NCBI RefSeq assembly: GCF_048771995.1
Contig: NC_133024.1
Coordinates: forward strand, 1,059,001 to 1,123,000
Source of the DNA: Taeniopygia guttata
Taxonomy: Eukaryota > Chordata > Aves > Passeriformes > Estrildidae
DNA length: 64,000 nt
Direction of reading: 5' to 3'
The notes below the pieces were generated by a model. It was given only the letters and a program-made list of their open reading frames with translations, did no database searches and was not told where the DNA came from. Made by a program: the position numbers and the translations under genes. Shown piece after piece: positions 10,364 through 22,300 of this stretch (its first letter is position 1; each line of letters opens with the position of its first letter).

Positions 10364-13300
10364 CTGCACGGCACAGCAGCGCGTCACCGAGCGGCCGGGG
10401 TGACAGCGAGGGGACGGGGCAGGGATGGCATGAGAGGGGAACAGAGCAGAGATGGCACAAGAGGGGACAGGGCAGGGATGGTATGAGAGGGGAACAGAGC
10501 AGAGATGGCACAAGAGGGGACAGAGCAGCGATGGCACAAGAGGGGAACAGAGCAGCGATGGCACGCTGGCCATGAACAAAGAGAGCCTGCTCACCCTTTC
10601 TGTGCAACAACACAGTGCAAGCGTAGTGCATTCAGCACTTAGATTTTCCAATACCCTACTTTAAAAACCTTTTCAGGATTCCTTTTAATGCAGTTTCTTC
10701 CTAATTTTAAGTGCACAATGTTTAATGGAATTCTGATCATTCTGATGCCTTTCTGAAGCCATGCTTTACTTCACGTCACTTACATTTCTAGTCACCCTTT
10801 GCTTCTGTCAATTCTCTGTACACCTACAGCTTTATCCCTCCTCTTCACTGCTTGTGTTCAAATACAGCACCTGATGTTTGTATGATCTTATTTTCCCTCG
10901 TAACATCTGAGTTCTGTGGTCTGTAACACCTAATGGGGCGTGTGGGTGGTGACAAACACCATCTCACTACTGGCTTTTCCTCTGTGACAGTTACTGTAGA
11001 TTTAGGCTAGGTACCTACTACGGGACACTTCCTCTGTTTAGAAACAAACACAAAATCTTATTTTCAAAGCTCTTTAAAAGGAGACATGCTTCAAAAAAAA
11101 GTGGGTTTTGCCCTGGGACAGGACAATATAGACACCCAACACAGCTGAAAGAACTAAATACTCAAAAATCCATTTCATACCTTACATCTAAAGTAAAAAT
11201 GCACACAATTCTTTAACAAAAAATAGAAAATGTTTTCCTATTTTCTCCAAACATCATACAATTTATCACTTGTCATAAATTAGAGGAAGTTGATCAGTTT
11301 CCAACATCAGTCCAATCTTTGCTTTTTAAATTTAGGCCAATCATTCTCCTATTTGAAGAGTACTTTGTTAACTTGTGCACCTTTGAAAATGGAGAATGTT
11401 TTAGTGCATCCAATTCTTTGCCAGATTTACCCCTCTTAGTCACTTGTAAAAATGTTCCTCTTCTATTCAGGATCTGAGGACAAATTGGCACAGTCCGTGT
11501 GTGACTGAAGCTTTAGAAAGATCCTGACAGCAACTTCTGGGAATTGCTGACAGCAAGTTACCAAAGCAGGATTCACAGAAAACTGGAGAATCTGTAAAAA
11601 ATCCTCCATGTCCTGCCAGACAGCACACACAAAGACTCAAAGAAACAATTACCCCCTCGCACATTGTGTTTTTAGGGGTTGAGGGATGTAATGATTATTT
11701 GTGTTCTACATACCTTCATGATTGTTCATGTGTCTCCTATATTCCCGGAGCTGTGTGAATTTTCTTCCACAGTGCTCACAAACTCGTTCCAGATTTTGTT
11801 TTGCTCTTCCTTTTTTACCATGTGTGGCTTTCTTTACATGCCTTCTGTACAAAGCTTTCTCATAAAATTCTTTTCCACATACGTTACATCTAAAATGTGT
11901 TAAGTGAGAAATCTGTTATAACCATTATTGTACGCTTATGTCTTTTAAGCCAAAATGCACTTTATTTACAGTAGGCAAAGATAATTGGCAATACTGTCTT
12001 ATATGGTTCCATAATTAGAAGTAATATTGTTGGCCCAAACTACATTTCCTCTTATCCACAGCCACAAAGCTTCCACTTGCCCTTCTAGAGAAGTGAGACC
12101 ACATAAGTTTGTAACTTCACATGATTGTATTTATCCTCTTATGACTTCTTGTCTTAGTCCCAGCACTGTGTCCCAGGTTAGCAGCTAACCCACACTATTT
12201 AAAGTACCCATCCACCCTCAAGTACTCAAGACCCAGTCACCATCAACCCATTGGTACTTCAGAAGTGGGCTAGGCAGTGCCTTGTTGACAGGCTGTGCAT
12301 CTCCATAGCCTCACTTTGATCAGTATATTTCCGTTGTTAAATTAATTTCCTCTTACCTATAAGGGTCAGTGACAGAATGAGACTTTACATGAGAATACCA
12401 GTCTTTCTTCCAGCTGTAACATTTTCCACAGAACTGACACTGAAATGGCTTAACACCCAAATGTTTATTCATATGCTGCCGAAGATCCCGAGCTTCATAG
12501 AAACTCTTGTCACACCTGCAACAGCAAATGTTTTAGCATCCCATACAAGAAAGGCACCGGTTCCAAAAGTACTGGGACCCTCTTCTTCAACAGCAACTGA
12601 AAACTGAGAACACCTAAGGCACCATCAGTATTTATTTATAGCACAATCCCATTCTAAACTAGGAAAAATTAAAAAGAAGAGCAGCCCACCAAAACCACCT
12701 GACTTACTGAGTACACTGATATCCACGAACTTCAGGCTTTGGCTGATGTTTCTTTATGTGTTTACTGAGTCCTGATGCCCTGTGGAAAGATTTTCCACAG
12801 ATGGAGCAAAGATATTTGGATTCTCCTACCAAAAACAAAACAAAACATGTTACCAAGCCAGGCCTCCATTTCTCTGGAGTGCTTTGTGAGACAGGTTTTT
12901 AATTCATATATAACTTACCTTAAGCAATCAGAGCAGTACTACAAAGACAAGTTTGTTTAATTACACACTAAGGGAATTTGTAAGTGTATTTTGTATGTTC
13001 TCATGTAATAATACACAAGGGGGCAGTAGCAACTCTAAATTACTTTATTTCATGTTTTTAAACATAGGTACATAGCTGCAACAATGATTTAGTGAGGAAA
13101 AGTGAGCAGCCTAAAAACCTGCCTTCTTGTGTGAAAAAAACCACGACTGCCTGTGTTTATGTATTATGCAACTTCTTCAGAAACACAGCATTGCTTATGG
13201 ATTATTGCTTATATCTTGCATTTGTGGAAAAACACATTAAAATAAAAGTTTCTGATCCATTTCATCAACATAGGAGTGATGAGTACTAATACAAATTCCT

Positions 13301-16300
13301 TAATTTCAGGAACGAATTATCCTGAGTATCTCTCTTAACTCTGCCCAGCCCAGAAAACCAGAAACACAGACAATCTTTACAAATTACAATTTTAAAACTT
13401 TGCTTGTATTGAATTATTATATTGTCATCTTCACATGCTAAGATCTTTCAAGACATTAGGCTCTACAAAATGTCAGTACAGAAAATCTTGTAAAACAGAC
13501 ATGGAGAGATTTAACTTAGCATGTTTTCCTCTAAAAGGACAGGCTGGGAGACTAAGTGCATTAGAACCTTCCAGCCTTCTTGCCTATTTCTTGTTGAATC
13601 GACATGATACAGGCATTAAATACATACATAAAACCACAGGAACAGACCAACCTCTTCTTGTATAGAACATTTGCATAATAATACTAAACTATGGTTTAGC
13701 CCCAGAAAATGACTACTTACCTCTATCTCAGCTGCCTGAGCAGAAGAAAAAGAACGAACTACCATTTATTTTTTAAACAGTTTCTTTTGACACAGAAGAA
13801 CAACATTAAAGTTCAGCAGCACAAAATAGCCAAGCAAAGGAAAAGGATTTCCTTCCTCATCACTTACCTGTATGAATGCTCATGTGTTCCTGAAGACTTC
13901 TTTTTGTGACAAAAGACTTTTCACACAAATCACACTTGAACTGTTTCTGTACTTCATGGAGAGCTAAGTGCATTTTCAATCCATGCTTATACGTAAAGGT
14001 CTTTCCACAGACCTAAAAAAAAATCCATACGTGGTGGAATAGGACAAATCAAACTAATTATGTAATAGGTGTTTAACTTCAAACAGAACAAAATCTCCTG
14101 TATTTCCTGGGAACTAGAACGGCAGTGACAGAACTAGCCTGTTAAAAAAAGAGGAGTCATCGAAGGAAGACATTCTTCTAGACACAAGAATATGAACTTG
14201 CACAACTCAAATTCATCCTTGTTTTCTCACTCTTGGACTGCAAGCAATGAATGTTACACTGGTTCTCCCTATTGTGAAGCGATCAAGATTACCATAAATT
14301 TTAGGGCAGAGCATCAATACCAAAATATTGGCAATAGAGAACATCACTGATCTGATGAAGAGAGCAAAAGGACTTTACCTTGCAGGCATGGGGTTTGACA
14401 CCTGTGTGTTTAAGCATGTGGATTCTGAGGGAGTAGAGCTTGGGCAGAGTTCTCCCGCAGATGTCACACACGAACTCCCGTTTGGTCCTCCCTTTGGCCG
14501 AGGACACGCCGGTGCCCTCGGCTCCCGCAGCGCCGGCTTCCGTCCTCCGCGTGTGCCGCACCAGGTGCGCCCGCAGCGAGGCCCCGTACTGGAACTCCTT
14601 CTTGCACAGCTGGACAGAAAACACCACAGCTTTACTTCGCATCTGACACTTTGAATTGTTAAAAAAAACACAACAGAAGTAATCAAATGTTTTAGTCCAG
14701 TAATATGATGAGTTAAATCTATAACCCAACTCCAACAGCCATTTTGTATGAGGTTAATGATTAGTTGTACATTTTTATTTTATGGCTATGGACAGAACCT
14801 CTGATCACTTCCCAGTGAGACTAACTTCCAAACTAGACTAAACACAAATTTACTGGTAGGGTTAAAAGCAAATCCCATGCTAGCATTGCCTTTAGCAGCA
14901 AGTCACACACTACTGCCAGGCCAAGCGGCTGCACTCCATTCTGCCTCACTTCATCCAGATCAAGGCTATATTCAACTCTGAAATCGGTAAGGAAAATAAA
15001 TATACATACCAAAAAAGGCAACAAACAGAATTACTAATATAATTACAGAATAATTTTTTGTAAGGAGGAAGGTTTACACAACCCAAAGAAAACAACCCAA
15101 CCCCTCAACTTACTGGGCATTTATATTCCTTAGATCTCTCGTGTTTCAGCGTGTGCATTATAAGTGCATAGCGCCGCTGGAACACCATTCCACAGTCAGT
15201 GCATTTGTGCTGCGCTTCCACTTCGTTATTTTCTGTGGTCTCTCTTTTGGGCTGTTTCATTTTTTTCCCTCTTTGTACCAGCTTCATGGCAACCTAAGTT
15301 GGAAAAACAGAACCTCTGAATGAATTTTACTGCATTGTACTTCATACCTTGTCTGACAGTTTATACTAAAAGCTGATGTTCTGTGTTTCTGTAATACCTC
15401 TTAATTTGGCTTAGCTGACTTAGCTGCTTGAAAGTTGCCTTGTTCACTACCAAACTACAGATCTCAAGGTGAGCGAAAAACCATTCTTTTTTAAAAACCA
15501 TAAACTTACTGTGATGATGGCCACACAGTGACTTACCAGTTCAGGGACCATGAACTCTTCAGCCCTAACTGCCTAAGTGACAGCTATGGGATAGTTAAAG
15601 AAGAATCACAGAATACTGCCAGTCAGGATTTCTATCAAGTTGAGATCATTCCAGCTTTCCTAGAGATTTTTATCTAGGCACCAAAGGGTTTTTTTAGGTG
15701 GCATTGGCAGTGCTACCTGAACTGATAATCTCATCTTCCTTTGTAGAAACTTGCTGCCAAATTCTTTAGAAGCCAAATTCTAAGTGATCAGGTTGAAATG
15801 TCCTGTATCAGATGTGTCCCATTTGAGTTCCTGAGAATAAGGCAAGGGAAAGAAGTACCAGCATCCCAATTTCTTCATCCTGTTCTCCCAACAGTTGCAG
15901 ACAGGTAGAAGAATTAAAAAAGAAAGGCCGTATGAAATCAAGGCCTCAAGTGAATAAAGGTTCGGCTTTTCCCGCACGCAGAAAATGCTACAGTTTCTAC
16001 CTACCAGGGTGTTGTAATGATAACAAATTTTTGTCCTGTGTGTGGGATTGGTGGCTCTAGTATGCAAAAATACTCTCAGGACTCCTCTGCAAATTAACAG
16101 TTCTTCAGAAGACTTAGCCAACATGCAGTGAAGTGCACTCTGTCACAAACTAAATGCATGAATGCCCAGGGAGATGACTGTCAACTATCCAAAGGCACTG
16201 AAAAAGGAAAGGCCCTCAAAGGGGAAAGAGTAATAAGACTGTTTCATTAAAAAAAAAATTGTAACTAGAACTAGTTCAATTACTTAACATTATGTTCAGG

Positions 16301-19300
16301 TGCTAGAGTTTTTAACACCAGTGCTTTTTGAACCTTTTTCTTAATTGACCCCAATCAGAAGGTAGCAGGAATGCATTGTGACTCATGATTACATCTTAAG
16401 ATCTACAAGGGATGTAAAATTTTTCATTCCCAATGCTGTTGTCAAGTCTGAACAAATGTAGGATCTCACTTCTCTAATAGGTACATGTATGTCTCTGTGA
16501 CTGACATACACATGAGCTAGCTCAGAATTAAATTCACAGATCATTAAGAGTTTTGGGGAGATGATACAACTTCTGTCCAAACGTAAGAAGCTGTGAGAAG
16601 ATACTGTGGCCACTGTGCATTCTAAGGCTCTTCAATACGGAAGGAATACTGATGCCAAGTCAATACTTTCGGGATTTTGTTTGCCCAAATGTCACAGCTT
16701 AGAAACGACTCTGGTAACTACAAGGTCTAATGACAGACGTAATACCTGCTGCACTGCAGATTTAGGATTTGTCTTTCTATTCTGCAGTTTCTTTTCAATT
16801 CCTTTATGCAGCCTGATGTATCCCCCCTCAGTGACTGAACGCTGGCGAAGCTTGCTTTTGTAAGTGTCATCCTGGCTGGAAGTGATGCTTTCTGGCTGGG
16901 ATATAGAGCTGCTCTGCCCATTACTTTTTTGCTTGAGTGTCTCTGAGGAGTCTTCAGAAGCAGAGGCCACACGTGCTTTATCACTCTGATGTTGAACTGC
17001 CTCGGTTTCCCTTTGGCTCTGTGTGTCCATGGCCTCCACAACCGACGGCTCAGTGCTGAGTCTGCTGTAGAGGCTGTTTGCAACGTTCTCCACCAGCTGG
17101 ATCTTGATGTAATTTTCAGCTGTTTCACACTGTTCCACAGGCTTGGAAAGATCCCCTGCAGGGGCCTCCAGAGGCTCTGGGTGCAGGAGGTCAGGCTGGG
17201 GTGCTGCTGCCTCCTCTGTCCCAGCAGAGGAAGGAGCTCCATTCACAGCTACTGGCACTTCACTGGCTGTGAGTTTAGGCTGCTCAGCACCATCCACGGG
17301 CTGCACCTCCACTTCAGCCTGCTCTGCTAGATTTTGTGTAGACTCCACTGTTTGAATATCTCCCTTTTGATACACGGTAATTTGTTTCTCTTCCATCTGC
17401 TTGTGCACATTCTCACAGATTTCAAGGACCTCTGACATGAAGAGGTGCCGGGCGAGCATGGCCACTTCTGCCATGCTACAGAAGTCAAACGTTAGTTCTG
17501 AAGTATAAGCAAATTCCAGTAAAGGCAGGAAACTGGACTTGCAGAAACCTACCAGGAATAAAACAAGATATTAGAGTAAATAATGATGACCCGAAATTAC
17601 CCCAAAACATCCCATGATGAATACAACAATTCACCTTTGATACATTTAAGCCTGAAACTTAGAGCAAAACACACTTGGAAATAACAAGCCCATCACTGGC
17701 ACTCAATTAATTTGTCATTTACACTACAGCTTTCTCCTCACACAGTTTCCATGTATGGGAAAGCTCAGACAACTTTTCCAAAAACTAAGTAGTACTTAAA
17801 GAGTTTCACAATAGGAATATTTCAAGATGCTGGGAGAGCCACAATACTTTTGGAGCAGATTAACTGAACCAAAGACTTTCTGGATCTGCTACATTCAGAA
17901 AGTACTCGGGTCTTAAGTAACAAGTGATGTGGTAGAAAAATAAGAAAGTAGCTATTGAAAACAATAAAAATACGGACATATAGATAGAAATGCTGAAATA
18001 TAAGAATTTGGTATAATTGTCCACAGTTACATAAATAATAAATCAAATATTTAATGTGGGGAACCTTCTGGACTATCCTATTAGGGAATTATTGTTCATG
18101 CCAAGAAAGACAGTTAATAAATGAGAAAGCAATGAAGAAGGCATATGTTCTGTACATTGTTCTTCATCACTACAAAGCGATTTTTAGAACATATATTTTA
18201 GCTCCTGTCTTTCATGTACCAGGTCTGAGAAATAAGCAGACACGTATAATTCTGCTTCACAGAAATAAGAAGCAATTTAGCATTTGTTAAGCTGAACAAC
18301 TCTCCAAGCAGCTTGTCAACATCCCCGCTTGATGTACTCAAGCGTTTGACTTTGTTCCCTTTTTAACATTTGTGACTAATACAAGGAGGAAACATGCCTA
18401 AGCAAGGTAAAAATCCCTCAAAAGCTTCTCAGAAAATTTAAGGTTAAATATCACAGTCCATGGAAAATCAGGTTAGGCAAAATCAGAATGATCACTTTTG
18501 CATTACAATCCACACAAAATACTTCTAGATTAAAAGAGAGAAAAAAGCAAGATAAAATTTGGTTGTCTTTAACACTCAAAAAAGACTGAATTAAATACCG
18601 TACACCTTACTTAGGATATTATTGATTTGAAACCCACAGCAATTCACCTGAGAGATCCACTACAGCTTCATGACTAGTGACAGCTCCCTTTTCAATGAAG
18701 AGCTCTCGGAAGTACTCGCTGCTGGCTGCCAAGACAGATTTGTGAGCTTTGTACTCCTCTCCTTCAATCAGCAAAGTCACATCACAGAACTGATTGGAAA
18801 GTCTCTGCTGATTCAGCTGGTTTAAGACTGACAGACAATGTTTGGAAGATGACTGCTTCACAAGGCCCTTACTGTCAACCTGTCATAAACAACATTTGAG
18901 AACTTCATTACATTTAGATTGTGCCTTTTTAAGCATTCACACTGAAACACAGAAAAGGATTATTTTCTGCAACCATACAATCAGTTTGAGCCTGGAGAAT
19001 GTAGAGCTTAACTTTACTATTGTTTTCTTTAAGTTTCACCCTCCCTCCAAACACAATTAAAACCAACTGGAAAAATGGGAAGACACATTCAAACAGCTCT
19101 TTGACTGCATTTTTCTATGTTACAGTCTGAAAAAGTTTCTAAATTCAAATGTCTTTATGTGCATGTGAGTCTGCAGTTATGAACAAGAAGTTTACATATC
19201 AGTATAGCATCATGTATTAAGAAAAAGATATAGAGCCCCTAAGAATCTGGTATGTGATGTTTTACTACTGCCACTCACTTTACCTTAGATTCTATATGCG

Positions 19301-22300
19301 TAATATATAGGGTGATTTTATTTCCCAGCAATGGTGTCCTGTAATTAATTTCATTACATATACACCAGTATCCCATTTCTACATATTCAATATCTTTGGC
19401 AAAATTTATAGTCTTGCTGTGACAAGATTACCACAACAATGGAAAAGAAGTACATGACCAAGAAAGCAGTAATAGAAAATGCAAATCTATTCAGATGTAA
19501 ACAGTGGTACTTACAAACACAAGCTCGTGCTTTGCTATTGGCTTCTTCTTCACAGGCTTTGGGGATGCTGCTGGGATTGATGCAGCGTTACTCAATTCAT
19601 CATCTGTTTCATTACTGTCTTCATGAGATTTTGCATCCAGTCCTAGCTCCTCCAGCATTTCAGAAGGATCTGAGAGAGATCTAGAGCGATCTAGCTTTTC
19701 CTGGCACTTGCTGCATTCTTTAATGTAATCTTTAACCTGCTTAAGAATACCTAAGAAAAATTAATGGAGCTTGATTAGGCTTCTAATGATTAGGCTTCTA
19801 ATCTTAATTCCATCTACTGTAAACAAATAACTATGTAGAAGATTAGCAAAATATCAATAATAATAAAAAAATATTACATACTAACCAAGAAAAATAAAGC
19901 CAGTCACCTACACTCTCCCTCTCCAATGCAATATTACCAATTCTATTGTCTCACACCATTGCATGATATTGTATGTCTCTACTGCCAATTTGAGATAGAA
20001 CATGTAGAATACCACTACATCAAGCAAACCCTCCTAGAAAGGTTATTAAGGCTAAAAAAAAAACCAACACGGTATTTAGACATTTAGTCTCATCATCCCA
20101 AGGTAATGACAATGTAATATAATCCTGTATTTAGCCCACACAAATGGCTTGCTCCTCCTGAAGAGGACAAGAATTGGAAGGCTCACTTACGAGCTTTAGC
20201 AAAATTGGGATCAATGGTGCTACATGCAATGACACTGATGGGAACTATTAACGCTGATTTAGAACAATTGCTTGTGATTTGGGGATTTAAATAAATCAAT
20301 TTCCCACCACTACTTTAACCAGTGGAACTAAATATAAACAAGAGCACCCAAGGAAATAGCCTGCATTTGTGTCAGGGGAGGTTTAGGTAGGATATTAACA
20401 ACAGGTTCTTCATCCAGAGGGTGTTTGGGCCCTGGAACAGGCTCCCAAGGAAGCAGTCACAGCACCAAGCCTGACAGAGTTCACACAGTGTTTGGACAAT
20501 GCTCTCAGGAATGACTCTTGTGCCTTTTGGGGATGGTCCTGTGCAGGGCCAGAAGCTGTATTCAGTGATCCTTGTGGGTCCCTTCCCACTCAGCACATTC
20601 TGCAATTCTGTAAATCATTTCAGACACTCAACAGGTCCTAGGTGCAGGTCCTCTTCTAGATACCAAGGCATTTTCCATGCATGGCTTTCAATCCAAGTTC
20701 GTTCTCTTCACCAGGACAACATAAAAGCATACATAGCAGGTGGGCCATGGTTTAAAATCCAGCACAGCTCAAAAGCTTTGCTGACACAGACTTAGACTTG
20801 CTTGCTCACACCTCCTCAGAGCATGACTTGCACTATCATTAAATACCTGTCTCTGCAAGGATGAGGAAAACAGAGACGTAAGGCAAGCTAAGATATTAAT
20901 GCCCATTTCAACATTTGTACATCTCCTTGATTTCATCTGAAATCAGACAGGAGGTCTCTGGCCTGCAAATCACACCTCTAACACCTTTCCTGGCCTCGGA
21001 GCCATTCTCCAGCCTGTGGCCTTGCAGCTACAGAACGAACACACCGCAGGCTGATGTCCTTCTCAGGATGGCAGCTGGGCCAAAGCTGCTGTCCATAGCA
21101 GCCTGGGAGTACTGTCATGCCTGGGAAAACACTGTCTTAAGGGAGACATATGTAAGAAAATAACACTTGAACTGAAAGCATGGAATGAATTTTAGTATTC
21201 TCAGTGTAAGAGAAGCAAGAGGATTTAGGGTGTGCAAATAAAGGTGACCAATAAGATCAAAAGAATACAGAATGCCTTCTCCTGACTAACAGAAGCTACA
21301 CTGGGGCCCGTGGAGAAAGTTTCCAGCACAGGATAAGAGTAGATGCCAGAACAGTACAATGCTGGGCAGACAATGAGAATGCAAATAAAGGCAAAGAAAC
21401 AAAAATGGGTGATTCAGCTTTGAGATGCCAAACCCTTTCTTCACATGAAAATACCTTCAAGTCAATGAGATCTGGACTGGAGGGATTGGCTGCAGCTAGA
21501 GCAAAATCCCTCCAACTGAAAATAGGGAAAACTAAAGCTGAAATTACAGACTTGCTGATGGATAAAGACAGCAGAACAAGAGAAGCAATACAAACACACA
21601 CTGGGCCCATGGCAAGTGAAAAGCAGGCTATTTGTTCCATGGATACCTAGGGCTAAAAGCAGAACAGCAAATCCATAGGGAACAAGATATGGAGTCATTC
21701 CCTCAGGCAAAATAAAATCCCAATTGGAAATTATTGCTGTTCAGGCACCAGCATTTGTAACAGCTGTGACATCACTCGGGACCCAGCTGAGAATTAACCT
21801 GGTCTCTTCAGCTCCTCATTGCAAGAAGGAGACAAATAAAACAATGAGTGCCAGGACTGCCAACCACCACTGGCAGCTGCAGTACTTTAGCACCATCACA
21901 TGCACGAATGAGGTCCAAAGCTAACCCAGGTAACGTGGACTGGATTATCACCCTATCCCAAGGGCACAGTGGGGATGCCACTGCCTTACCTGGGCTGCGT
22001 GCAGGACCTGCAGGGGACAGCTGTACTCAGTGTTTCTACCTATTCAAGGTGCCAGCACCCGATGAGACCAGGCTGTAGCGTGCAGGGTGAGCCCTGCCTC
22101 TCGGGCTGTGACACAATGTCACTGCCCGCACGCCACGTGCTTCCAGGCGGCGTTTAAAGGCTCTGGTCACTCAGCGAGTGACAGTCCCCTCCTGTGCCGC
22201 CAGGAGGGCACACGGAAGGGAGACCTTCAGCAGAAGGGAGACCTTCAGCAGAAGGGAGACCTTCAGCAGAAGGGAGACATGCAACTCAGGGTACAGCGGA

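Noticed and set aside
9855-10403. 182-codon plus-strand frame opposite the last ZBTB11 exon
   Set aside because: It mirrors a GC-rich coding exon in antisense; the other strand encodes clear zinc fingers.
15601-15720. Possible reverse CR1 end in ZBTB11 intron 4
   Set aside because: Only about 15 bases (AATCACAGAATACTG) resemble a CR1 end; the rest does not follow the element.
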